Assembly: GCF_014651135.1 (NCBI RefSeq)
Contig: NZ_BMWH01000015.1
Coordinates: forward strand, 1-64,000
Direction: 5' to 3'
Length of the DNA: 64,000 bases
From: Streptomyces echinoruber
Lineage (GTDB): Bacteria > Actinomycetota > Actinomycetes > Streptomycetales > Streptomycetaceae
Under the pieces are notes generated by a model, which made no database searches, was not told where the DNA came from, and was given only the letters and a program-made list of their open reading frames with translations. Both the position numbers and the translations under genes were made by a program. This document shows, piece after piece, positions 16,155 through 24,459 of the stretch (position 1 is the first letter of the stretch; each line of letters begins with the position of its first letter).

Positions 16155-17396
16155 TCACGCCGCGAACTGCTGAAGACGTCGGGCGAGTTCGTGTTCACTG
16201 GCCGGAAGCTGTGCTGCAACGGCCCGTGCGCGGGCTCGCCCCATGGTGGTCGGTCGGGCATCGCTCGCTGCGGCGAACTGGCGTGACACATAGACGCCCT
16301 GCTCTACGTCTCCCCCGCGCAAGAGTGCGGATGCCAAGTCGCCCAGCACGACAACGCCCGCTTCCGGTAGCTCCCTGCCCAGACGATCCACCGCATGGTC
16401 CGCGGTTTCGTTCAGCTCCGGCCTTCCAAGTTGCCCATACACCGATAGCGCCAGGGAGTCGATCCGGTAGGGGGTTACGAAACGCACCCAGGCCTGCTCG
16501 GCGGTGTGATCGGCGAAGTCGTACGCGAAGCGGGCGCGGTCCATGGCACGGAGAGCGTTTGTGCCGTCGCCGGCACTCGCAGCTTCTTCCGCGAGCCTGC
16601 CGTATATCCAGGCAGCGGCAGCCGCGTTGCCCGGGCCTCGCACTCCCTTGGCGGCTTGGGCCAACAGCTCGGCGGCCTTCTCAGGGGTGGCCGCTCCATA
16701 GCTTGCATAGGCCAGGGCCAGGGCCCGCAAGGGTGGGTGTCCAGCAGCCTCCGCGCACTCCATGGTGACCTTGTAGTAGGCGTGTGCCCGAGGATGGTCT
16801 CCCAAGTCCCATGCGGCCCATCCCGCCAGGGCTGCCGTCTCCCCGGCCGCGATCGTCAGCTTCCGTTCGTTCTCACCGGCTCGCGGTAGCGCGGCCGTGA
16901 TCGCGTCAAGGTGTGCCTCAACCTCGCTCTGTAGATCCTGTGCTGTCCGGTGCCCCTCACTCATGTGCAGGAAGCACGCACGATCGACGAGAGTGTCGGC
17001 AGCATCCGAGTCGATCTTCCTCCCCTTGCCGATGGCATGCGCGAGACGTTCCCACGGCTCGGCAGCGGCGGCTGCGCCAACGACGGCACCTCCAAGCAGC
17101 GTGCGGCGTTTCACGTCGTCTTGGTCCTCCTCCTCACGGCGGGCCTTCCTCCGCCTGGCGCGGGCGGCTGCGGCCTCCCGCTGCAAGTGTTCAGGGGGTA
17201 AGCCGCAGGCCACCGCGATGTGCGCAAGCGTGTGGTTCGTCGGGATGTTCTCGCCGTGCTCGTAGCGGTTGATCTCTCGCCGGGTCATGGTTTCCCGACC
17301 TGAGACAGCGTTGATGGCGTCTGCCTGCTGCTCCTGCGTCCGCCCTGTGCGTTTGCGGAGTCGAAGAAGCAGCTCAGCGAACTCGTCCGTTTCCAT
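16155..17396 (-). CDS. XRE-family regulator with TPR-like C-terminus
   Basis: 413 residues: helix-turn-helix at about 5-70 (RKRTGRTQEQQADAINAV, REINRYEHGENIPTNHTLA), a basic hinge, then an all-alpha TPR-like region. A hydrophobic stretch TLLGGAVVGAAAAA near 100-113 is typical of this Streptomyces class. These regulators often sit beside RsbW-like ATPases and small partner proteins, as here. It is divergent from the ATPase gene across a region with repeated TTTTCCCCC elements. Confidence 0.85.
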   Translation of the reverse strand: METDEFAELLLRLRKRTGRTQEQQADAINAVSGRETMTRREINRYEHGENIPTNHTLAHIAVACGLPPEHLQREAAAARARRRKARREEEDQDDVKRRTLLGGAVVGAAAAAEPWERLAHAIGKGRKIDSDAADTLVDRACFLHMSEGHRTAQDLQSEVEAHLDAITAALPRAGENERKLTIAAGETAALAGWAAWDLGDHPRAHAYYKVTMECAEAAGHPPLRALALAYASYGAATPEKAAELLAQAAKGVRGPGNAAAAAWIYGRLAEEAASAGDGTNALRAMDRARFAYDFADHTAEQAWVRFVTPYRIDSLALSVYGQLGRPELNETADHAVDRLGRELPEAGVVVLGDLASALLRGGDVEQGVYVSRQFAAASDARPTTMGRARARAVAAQLPASEHELARRLQQFAA

Positions 17397-17440
17397 GAGT
17401 GTGACCTCGTCTTTGGGTGGAAACCAATCATGACCCCAAC

Positions 17441-17494
17441 TTCCCCCTTAGTTTTCCCCCTTGACAGGTTTTTCCCCCTCTGTTTTCCCCTGGC
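17441..17494. promoter_or_regulatory. Direct repeats GTTTTTCCCCC, operator candidate
   Basis: Between the divergent regulator and ATPase genes the elements CTTCCCCCTTA, GTTTTCCCCC, GTTTTTCCCCC and GTTTTCCCC follow one another at 10 to 20-base steps, with TTGACA at 17461-17466. The phase of roughly one to two helical turns suits binding by the XRE protein. It is the most AT-rich spot in the left half of the island. Confidence 0.5.
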
Positions 17495-17525
17495 AGAGCG
17501 CTCGGACTCGCGAAACGGTGAGTCC

Positions 17526-17987
17526 ATGACCACGATCCGTAAGGGGCCGTGCCTGACTCGCGGCTTCACGGCGGTCTTCACGCCGAAGGAGACCCGCGTC
17601 AGCCAGATGCGCAAGGTCACCCGCGCGCATATGCCGCTGTGGGGTGTACGGGGCCGACTGGCCGAAGACATCGTGCTCGCTGTGTCCGAACTGGTTACCA
17701 ACGCCATCCAGCACGGCAAGGGAGACGTCGCGCTGAGCGTTCGGTACGACGACCCCGAACTCCGGATCGAGGTCACCGACGGCAACCCGGCCCCCGCCGA
17801 AATACAAACCCCTGGCGCCGACGAGGAGTCAGGCCGTGGTCTGTTCCTCGTCGCCGCCCTCTCCCAGAACTGGGGCGTCAGCGACGACGGCAGGAAGACG
17901 TGGTGCACCTTCCGTGTTCCTCGCGCCAGCGGCCCCGGCGCCATCCCGCACCCCAACCACATGACAGTCCACGCCGGGCGGAGGTAG
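17526..17987 (+). CDS. RsbW-like ATP-binding (anti-sigma kinase type) protein
   Basis: 153 residues from ATG 17526. It is a HATPase_c-type domain: N-box ELVTNAIQHG at about 58-67 and a late glycine motif SGRGLFLV at about 107-114, while the usual D-x-G-x-G box is reduced to VTDGNPAP. Streptomyces has many such proteins; some regulate sigma factors, most are orphans. It pairs with the XRE gene and a small downstream protein. Confidence 0.8.
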   Translation: MTTIRKGPCLTRGFTAVFTPKETRVSQMRKVTRAHMPLWGVRGRLAEDIVLAVSELVTNAIQHGKGDVALSVRYDDPELRIEVTDGNPAPAEIQTPGADEESGRGLFLVAALSQNWGVSDDGRKTWCTFRVPRASGPGAIPHPNHMTVHAGRR

Positions 17988-17994
17988 CGCACAA

Positions 17995-18304
17995 TGACCA
18001 GCAGGGCGATACAGGTAGAGCAGAGCCGCCAGTCTGCCTGAAGCACGCCCGGGTGGCGGCCGGCCGCTGCCCGCGGCTCAAGAGCAAGGGCCACGTCGCG
18101 CTCCTGGCGACTCGATTCCCCCTGTACGGGGTGATCGGCCACGCGTACCAGTACGGCGAAAACGGCATCCAGGCCCTCTCGGACATGGATTCCCCCATCC
18201 CCTACAGCCACCCCCAGATAGGCATGTTCCTGGCTTCCCAGCTAGTCCGCGAACTGCGGGAGTACAGGGTCGTCAACCTGGACGATCTTGACCCCGCCGC
18301 TTAG
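17995..18304 (+). pseudogene. Small conserved-looking protein, probably frameshifted
   Basis: ATG 17995 starts MTSRAIQVEQSRQSA and then stops. A second frame overlaps and reads VCLKHARVAAGRCPRLKSKG through HAYQYGENGIQAL to EYRVVNLDDLDPAA (stop at 18304). Joining them needs one base change near 18030. If the second part stands alone, GTG 18053 would give 83 residues without a clear SD. Function is unknown; it belongs with the XRE/ATPase pair by position. Confidence 0.5.
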
Positions 18305-18308
18305 ACGG

Positions 18309-18349
18309 CCGCCCGGCGGTCCTGATGTGACGGTCGGACCGTCGGGCGG
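18309..18349 (+). terminator. Hairpin terminator before the seven-gene operon
   Basis: Arms CCGCCCGGCGGTCC (18309-18322) and GGACCGTCGGGCGG (18336-18349) pair with one wobble. It separates the regulatory trio from the operon that starts at 18420, so that operon should have its own promoter in 18350-18407. Confidence 0.65.
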
Positions 18350-18419
18350 TTCTCCAGCATTTGTGTCGACCCCCGAGACCCCCCGTGCGTGCCGCGCAAG
18401 GTGAGAAATGGAGGCCCAG

Positions 18420-19667
18420 ATGAGCCCGAACAGCACCTATTGGATGAGCTACGCCATTGGCATCGCACAAAGGGCGCCACAATCAGGTCGGCGGGTCGGC
18501 GTTGCGCTCGTTTCTGAACACGACGAGTTGATCTGCTCCGCCTTCGAGGGCGAAGTACGCGGCGCATCCTGGTCTCGCACTCTGCAGCGCAAGATGCAAG
18601 CACTCGGAACATCCAGCGCGCACAGCGTCTATCTGACGATCAACACCCTGTCGGCGGCTGGGTCGTTCGAACTGGCCGAGCTCTTGAGCGACGTGCGGAT
18701 CGACACGGTGTACGTCGGTCTGCCGGACCCCGCGCTGACGAACTACCTCAGTGGCGATCCCGTCACCGAGCGAGGCCATGTACTCCGCTTCCCCGACGAT
18801 CTTCAGCGCCAGATCCTTGACCAGAACCGAAACCTGTATGCGGCGAGCGAGCAGAGCATCGAGTGCAACCCCCACTACTCCACCCATCGCATTAGCGAAG
18901 CCGTCTGCACCAGGCTGATGTCGATGGGCTTCCCACTGACCAGGAGCGACGTCAACGCGCACCGGGGGAGGGTTGCGCTCGCCTCTCTCATCTGCAAGAG
19001 GTACGGGACCGAGTACAAAGAGGCGGACAGCGCCGTAGGCGATGCACTGGCCGCAGCGTTCGACGCGAAATACGGCACCTACGACTACGCGTACGACGCT
19101 CGCGCCGCCAACGAGGGATGGGCCGACGACTTCATGGCGGTTTACAGGAGGTCATCCACAAGGTCCCTGACTGCCGTCAGCATCCTCAACGTCGGCGTTG
19201 GTGCCGGCCACGAAGCGGCGGCCCTGTTCTCCGACTGCCCGCGGATCACCTTCGCCGATATCGCGGAAAGCGGCCTCGCGAACATAAGCGGACGCATTCC
19301 CTTATCGAGAACCGTCGTCTCCAGCGCCGAAGACCTGTCCGCCCTGCCGGACGACAGTTTCGATCTGTATGTCTCATTGAGGACGTACAACTCGTCATTC
19401 TTCGACACGTCAGCAGCGGCCTCGGAGGCGCACAGAGTACTGAAGCCCGGTGCGGCGATTATCGTCTCAGTGGCCAACGGATTTCTGTACACTCAGCGGG
19501 GCTGCGTCGTGCCGGGACTGGTCATCCCCGGCACTGAATTCGTCGACCTCTATCGCGGGATGGACACCGCCGATCTAATTGGTGCGGAGCTCGACGGCGC
19601 TGGATTCAAAGATGTTCGAATGTTCCCAACAAGTACCGAGATTTACCTTTCGGCGGTCGCCGCCTAA
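18420..19667 (+). CDS. Degenerate deaminase domain fused to SAM methyltransferase
   Basis: 415 residues; ATG 18420 has GGAGG five bases upstream and is preferred over ATG 18408. Residues about 5-120 follow the RibD/dCMP-deaminase pattern (YWMSYAIGIAQ, GRRVGVALVSE, TVYVGLPDPAL), but the zinc motifs H-A-E and P-C-x-x-C are absent, so no deaminase activity is expected. A linker with an NPHYSTHR segment follows. From about 250 a class I methyltransferase begins (LNVGVGAG motif I, later HRVLKPGAAIIVSVANG). It is the first gene of a seven-gene plus-strand operon. I recognise no named homologue. Confidence 0.65.
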   Translation: MSPNSTYWMSYAIGIAQRAPQSGRRVGVALVSEHDELICSAFEGEVRGASWSRTLQRKMQALGTSSAHSVYLTINTLSAAGSFELAELLSDVRIDTVYVGLPDPALTNYLSGDPVTERGHVLRFPDDLQRQILDQNRNLYAASEQSIECNPHYSTHRISEAVCTRLMSMGFPLTRSDVNAHRGRVALASLICKRYGTEYKEADSAVGDALAAAFDAKYGTYDYAYDARAANEGWADDFMAVYRRSSTRSLTAVSILNVGVGAGHEAAALFSDCPRITFADIAESGLANISGRIPLSRTVVSSAEDLSALPDDSFDLYVSLRTYNSSFFDTSAAASEAHRVLKPGAAIIVSVANGFLYTQRGCVVPGLVIPGTEFVDLYRGMDTADLIGAELDGAGFKDVRMFPTSTEIYLSAVAA

Positions 19668-19793
19668 CGGTGCCACCGCCCTCCGGCCGGCCGCGGTCGC
19701 GACGTTCCGCCAGTTCCGCGGGAAGGCTGGATCGCAGACAGTCGGGGCGACCGGTCGGTCTGGAGCGACCAGCATGAAGAAAGGACTTCTGCA

Positions 19794-20510
19794 ATGAACG
19801 GGCGAACGACCGTCGCCGATCGGATCCTGCAGTTCAACGAGGAACTCGCGGAGACGACGCTTGAACTGCCGCCCGGATTCGCGGTCATCAACCCGTTCAG
19901 CGGCCCCCAGAAGGAGCGCGTCCGCGAGGTGACGACTGCGTTCTACCGCAAGTACTACGACGACGACAGGCCGCGCCGTCTGGTGCTGGGGAGCTCGCCC
20001 GCCCGACGGGGCACGGCCGTGACCGGGGTCCCGTTCGAAGACGCCAAGCTCCTCGAAAGCGAAACGGGAGTCGATGTCGACGGCTATGCGGTGAGCCGGC
20101 CCTCCGCCGGATTCCTGCACGATGTCATCAGGCGCTACGGGGGCCGCGAAAGGTTCTACGCCGACTTCGTCATGAGCTTTGTCTGCCCTCTCGGCCTGGT
20201 GAGAACAAACCCCCAGGGAAGAGAGGTCAACTGCAACTACTACGAGAACAAGAAGCTGCTGGAACTTCTGAACTCTTTCCTCATGAAATCCCTGGAGCGC
20301 CAGCTGACATTCGGAATCGACGCCTCGGTGTGCTACTGCATCGGCAGCGGCGAGAACTTCTCGTTCCTCTCGAAAGTGAACGAGAGCCAGCGCTTCTTCA
20401 AAAAGATCGTGCCCTTGGAACACCCGCGCTTCATCACGCAATACAACGGGGCGAGAAAAGAAGAATTCGCCGAGAAGTACCTCAGTGCTCTGCGCAGAGA
20501 CGGCGACTAG
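19794..20510 (+). CDS. SMUG2-like uracil-DNA-glycosylase-fold protein (DUF4918 type)
   Basis: 238 residues; ATG with AAAGGA at eight bases. VINPFSG (31-37), RRLVLGSSPARRGTAVTGVP (61-80) and LEHPRFITQY near residue 212 match the layout of the DUF4918/SMUG2 group of the uracil-DNA glycosylase superfamily. The catalytic loop normally reads G-x-N-P-G; here it is G-S-S-P-A, Ser68 replacing Asn. The late His in HPRF is kept. It may act on another lesion, or only bind. In an operon with biosynthesis genes a DNA glycosylase suggests self-protection. Confidence 0.7.
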   Translation: MNGRTTVADRILQFNEELAETTLELPPGFAVINPFSGPQKERVREVTTAFYRKYYDDDRPRRLVLGSSPARRGTAVTGVPFEDAKLLESETGVDVDGYAVSRPSAGFLHDVIRRYGGRERFYADFVMSFVCPLGLVRTNPQGREVNCNYYENKKLLELLNSFLMKSLERQLTFGIDASVCYCIGSGENFSFLSKVNESQRFFKKIVPLEHPRFITQYNGARKEEFAEKYLSALRRDGD

Positions 20511-20600
20511 CTGTGCCGCCCTGCGCAGCGCATCCCTCGGCTGACTCCCCGCAGGCTGAGGGCTCCCAACGCGAGGATCGAGAAGAAGGAGAACAGCACA

Positions 20601-21380
20601 GTGGTGACAAAAGGCAGGGTCCTGGTCCACTTCGGCTCGGAACGCGTCAGCGTCTACCGCCACCAGAGCGGCGAGCTGAGCCTGCTCACGAGGGAGCGGC
20701 TTCCGTTCGGAGCCGGCCTCGCCGGCGAGGCGCTGGCGGACAGCGTCAGCGAGTTCTGCGCCGGGCTCAAGGAGTTCACCGAGGTCGTCGACAACAAGAA
20801 CACGCGAGTGCACGCCACCGGGGTCTTCCAGCAGCTCCCACAGCCGGAAGCGAACGCGCTGGTCAACAGCGTCTACGTCGACACGGGCCTCTACTTCAAC
20901 ATCGTGGGGCCCGAGCTGGAGCAGTTCTACCTGGACACGGGCATGTCCGCATGCGGTTCGTACGACATGGTGGAAGGCCTGATCCGGAGGGAGTTCCGGA
21001 CGGCAGTCGTCTGCGGCAGCTTCCAGCAGTCCCTGGGGGACATCGAGGGCACCATCACCCAGCTGCGCGAAACCGGCACCGAGGTTCTCAGCCCCCGCAG
21101 CACCAGGATCAAGCCGGAAACCGAGGGCACCGGCTTCATCCTCTTCGACTACCAGGACTTGCTGAAGAACGAACGCGACACGTGGCGACACAAGTACGTG
21201 CACATGGACGCGTTCCGGCAAGCCGACGCTGTCATCGTGTGCAACCCGGGCGGTCGCGTCGGAAGCGGCACCGTCTTCGAGCTCGGCTTCATGTCCGCGC
21301 TGTCCAAGAGGGTCATCTTCACGGAGGAGCCCCTGGGCGTGTCTGTCTCCTTCCCCTGCGAGGTGGGCCTGGGCGCCTGA
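20601..21380 (+). CDS. Two-domain protein, Ppx-like N-terminus and NDT-like C-terminus
   Basis: 259 residues, GTG with AAGGAGA about nine bases upstream. Residues 1-125 (GRVLVHFGSERVSVYRHQSG, then LYFNIVGPELEQFYLDTG) look like a cut-down actin-fold exopolyphosphatase N-terminus. Residues about 133-259 follow the nucleoside 2-deoxyribosyltransferase fold: VVCGSFQQ, VLSPRST, YVHMDAFRQADAVIVCNPGG and GSGTVFELGFMSAL, with Glu227 at the catalytic nucleophile position. A base-exchange or nucleotide N-glycosidase reaction is inferred, not shown. I know no characterised protein with this domain pair. Confidence 0.6.
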   Translation: MVTKGRVLVHFGSERVSVYRHQSGELSLLTRERLPFGAGLAGEALADSVSEFCAGLKEFTEVVDNKNTRVHATGVFQQLPQPEANALVNSVYVDTGLYFNIVGPELEQFYLDTGMSACGSYDMVEGLIRREFRTAVVCGSFQQSLGDIEGTITQLRETGTEVLSPRSTRIKPETEGTGFILFDYQDLLKNERDTWRHKYVHMDAFRQADAVIVCNPGGRVGSGTVFELGFMSALSKRVIFTEEPLGVSVSFPCEVGLGA

Positions 21381-21544
21381 GCCCAACCCGCTGAGGACTG
21401 CCGCACCCCACCCGGTTCCCGCATCTTCACCCAGAACGCGTCTCGGTGAACGGCACAGTCCCCGGAAGCAGGTCGCCTGCTCGTCCTCTCTATCCACTCC
21501 GATCCCGCTTCTCGGCTACGAAGATACGGAAAGGACTCCCGCCG

Positions 21545-23329
21545 GTGGAACCCATCGATATAACGCGCGACAGGCTGCGAGAGATCGTGGCGTCTGTCCT
21601 TGAGGTGGAAAAGGAAGCCATCGAGCCTGGTGCCCAGTTCTATGAGGAACTCGGCATGAGCTCCTTGGAGAAGGCCCAGGTCGTGGTCGCGGTCGAGCGC
21701 GAGTTCGGAGCCCTGTCCGCGCAGGAAGCGGCAGCCTTCACCAGTCTGGACGCCGCGGTGGCCGTGCTCGGCGAGCGGGCGAGGAGCCTCCAGGGTGTCG
21801 ACCTGATCGACCGCCTGGTGGCGGGCCATGTCTCCGCCGGCCGGGGTGACCGGGCCAGCTACCTCGACCCCCAGGTCGGGGAGATCACCTACGCGGGCCT
21901 CCTGGAGGCAGCACGCGGGTATGCGGGCGCCCTGCAGGCCGCAGGAGTACCCGAGGGCGCCCGCGGGCTCCTGGTCGCCGACGACTCCGTGGCGACCGTG
22001 GTCGCCGTCCTCGGCTTGTGGTGGCACGGCTGCGTCCCCGTGGTGATCAGTCCGGTGCTCACGGACGACGAAGTCCGCTACGTCGCCGCCGACTGCGCCG
22101 CCGCGATGGTGCACCTAGACGCGGCCTCCGCGCGGCAACGCGCCCTGGAGGAGCTGTTCACCACGACCCCCCGGTTCGCCGGCGCCGACGTCCGCGCTGC
22201 ACTGGCGACGGCCGAGCCCGGCCCCGCACACCGCCCGGAGAAAGCTGGGTCCCCGGCCGCGTGGAGTGCGGGGCGTGAGGCGCTCGTGCAGTACACCTCC
22301 GGAAGCACCGGCATGCCCAAGGGGGTGCGGCACTCGGCGGGTGCGATCGCGGCCATGGCCGACGGCATCGGCACGGTACTGTCGCTGACGCCTGAGGACA
22401 CCGTGCTGTCCAGCGCCCGGATGTCCTTCGGCTACGGCTTCGGCAGCTCCGTCCTGTGCCCCCTGGCAGCCGGCGCCCGCATCGCGCTCATCCGCGGCAC
22501 GGTCGACGCTCACTCGCTCGCCGCCGCGATGCAGCGCCACCGACCCACCGTGCTGTTCTCCGTCCCCCGGCTGTACGCGGCGCTGCTGAACGCCCCCGGG
22601 ACGGCGCTCGTCTCCGACTGCGTCGACTCCGTGCGGCTGTGCGTGGCGGCGGGCGAGAATCTGCCGGGCCCGCTCAGCGAGCGGATCCGCGCCGCCTTCC
22701 AGGCCGAGCTGCTCAACGGCCTCGGCGCTACCGAAGTGCTCTACATCGTCGTCGGCACCCCGCCAGGGGAAAACCGTCCGGGGACCTTCGGGGTCCCGGT
22801 GCCGGGGATCACCGCGACCGTTCGCGCCGCGGACGGCACGCCCGTCGCCGACGGTGAGGAGGGCCGGCTGCACATCGCCGGCCCGACCGTCGCCCTCGGC
22901 TACATCGGTCGGCCGGAGGCCGCAGCGGTCACCTTCGCCGACGGCGGCGCCTACACCGGCGATGTGGTGCGCCGTGCGCCGGACGGCACGTTCACCCATC
23001 TGTGCCGCGCCGATGACATGCTCAACCTGGGCGGCTACAAGGTCGTTCCCAGTGAGATCGAGAGCGTCGTCCGCGGTGTCGACGGGGTCCAGGACTGCGT
23101 GGTGGTCGGCAGCCGCGATGCCGATGGCCTGGAGCAGGCCGTGGCGTATCTGGTGGCCCGGCCGGGATCCGACGAGGCCGTGGTGCGGCGCGCGGTGACC
23201 GCCGCGATCCGTGGCGGTCTCGCCGCCTACAAGCGGCCCGCCCGTCTGGAATTCCTGGACGAGCTGCCGACCACGTCGACCGGCAAGGTCGCCGCCTTCG
23301 AGCTGAGGAAGGCGGCTGCCCAAACGTGA
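21545..23329 (+). CDS. ACP-adenylate ligase didomain protein
   Basis: 594 residues from GTG 21545 (AAAGGA nine bases upstream). Residues 1-75 are an acyl carrier protein with phosphopantetheine Ser40 in LGMSSLEKAQ, a variant of the usual L-G-x-D-S-L. The rest is an ANL adenylating enzyme: YTSGSTGMPKGVRHS (about 250), LNGLGATEVLYI, YTGDVV, TSTGKV with the catalytic Lys. The central part (FGYGFGSSVLCPLAAGARI) is closest to benzoate-CoA-ligase-like enzymes, suggesting an aromatic or short acid loaded on its own or a partner ACP. The stop overlaps the next gene (GTGA). Confidence 0.85.
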   Translation: MEPIDITRDRLREIVASVLEVEKEAIEPGAQFYEELGMSSLEKAQVVVAVEREFGALSAQEAAAFTSLDAAVAVLGERARSLQGVDLIDRLVAGHVSAGRGDRASYLDPQVGEITYAGLLEAARGYAGALQAAGVPEGARGLLVADDSVATVVAVLGLWWHGCVPVVISPVLTDDEVRYVAADCAAAMVHLDAASARQRALEELFTTTPRFAGADVRAALATAEPGPAHRPEKAGSPAAWSAGREALVQYTSGSTGMPKGVRHSAGAIAAMADGIGTVLSLTPEDTVLSSARMSFGYGFGSSVLCPLAAGARIALIRGTVDAHSLAAAMQRHRPTVLFSVPRLYAALLNAPGTALVSDCVDSVRLCVAAGENLPGPLSERIRAAFQAELLNGLGATEVLYIVVGTPPGENRPGTFGVPVPGITATVRAADGTPVADGEEGRLHIAGPTVALGYIGRPEAAAVTFADGGAYTGDVVRRAPDGTFTHLCRADDMLNLGGYKVVPSEIESVVRGVDGVQDCVVVGSRDADGLEQAVAYLVARPGSDEAVVRRAVTAAIRGGLAAYKRPARLEFLDELPTTSTGKVAAFELRKAAAQT

Positions 23330-24459
23330 CCTGGGACATCACGGGCATGGCGGCCCTCGCCAACATCGGCGCCACCCCCGGGGAGATCTTCGCCGCGCTG
23401 TGCGCGGGCCATGAGAGCCGCAAGCCCCTGAAGACGTTCGACTCGGGCAAGTACCGGGCGGCCTACGCCTACGAGATCGACGACCGGCCCGAGGGCGGCG
23501 ACATACCGCGGCGCGCCACCCGCTGGCTGACCACCGTCGTCCGCCAGGCGGCCGCCGACGCGGGCCTGGGCGAGGACCTGGCCCAGGTACCCGTGCTGGT
23601 CGGTACGACCATGCGTGAGCAGCGCAGCCTCGAACTGTGGTGGCGCGACGACGCGGAAGTCGCTCTCGAAGACCTGCACTTCGGCACCGCCCTGAAGGCG
23701 GCCTTCGGGGCGTCCACCACGTACACCTTCGCCAACGCCTGCTCCGCTTCGCTGTACGCGCTCGGCATGGCCACCGACATGATCGAGCTCGGCATGGCCG
23801 ACACGGTCGTCGTCGCGGGCACCGACGCCGCCACCGAGAGCGGCTTCGGCACGCTCGACCGGGTACAGAACGACATCCCCGACGCGCTGCGCCCCTTCGA
23901 CACCACGCACAAGGGCATGCTGATGGGTGAGGGCGCGGCGGCCGTCGTCGTCCAGCGCCCCGGCACCGGGAACAGGCCCGTGCACGCCCGGGTGCGCGGT
24001 GTGTCCATGAACTGCGACGCTCACCACGCCACCGCGCCCGACCCCGACGGCATCACCCATGCGGTGCGGGACGCCTACAGCAGAGCAGGGGTGCGGGCGC
24101 AGGACATCGACTTGGTGATGCTGCACGGCAGCGGCACCCCTCGCAACGACCTGACGGAGTCGAGCGTCCTGCGCCACATCTTCCACGGCGCCGGAGCCGG
24201 TCCGATCATGACCGCCATCAAGGCGATGACCGGCCACACCCTGGGCGGTTCGGGACTGCTCAGCCTCGTGATGGCGCTGCTCGCCATGAAGGAAGGGACG
24301 GTACCCCCGGTCCTGGGCCTCGCCGATCCGATCCCCGAGGCCGCAGGACTGGGCCTGGTGCAGGGCTCCCCCGCCGCTGGCGCCGTGACCATCGCTCAGA
24401 TCGACGCGTTCGGTTTCGGAGGGATCAACGCCGTCGCGATCGTGGAGGCAGCCCGATGA
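23326..24459 (+). CDS. FabF-type ketosynthase, complete Cys-His-His
   Basis: 377 residues, GTG overlapping the previous stop by four bases. Active-site residues of KAS II enzymes are present: Cys139 (FANACSAS), His267 (LHGSGTP) and His304 (MTGHTLGGSG). It is about 35 residues shorter at the N-terminus than FabF. It should perform decarboxylative Claisen condensation. No acyltransferase, ketoreductase or dehydratase is encoded nearby, so malonyl-ACP or other partners must come from primary metabolism. Confidence 0.85.
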   Translation: MTWDITGMAALANIGATPGEIFAALCAGHESRKPLKTFDSGKYRAAYAYEIDDRPEGGDIPRRATRWLTTVVRQAAADAGLGEDLAQVPVLVGTTMREQRSLELWWRDDAEVALEDLHFGTALKAAFGASTTYTFANACSASLYALGMATDMIELGMADTVVVAGTDAATESGFGTLDRVQNDIPDALRPFDTTHKGMLMGEGAAAVVVQRPGTGNRPVHARVRGVSMNCDAHHATAPDPDGITHAVRDAYSRAGVRAQDIDLVMLHGSGTPRNDLTESSVLRHIFHGAGAGPIMTAIKAMTGHTLGGSGLLSLVMALLAMKEGTVPPVLGLADPIPEAAGLGLVQGSPAAGAVTIAQIDAFGFGGINAVAIVEAAR

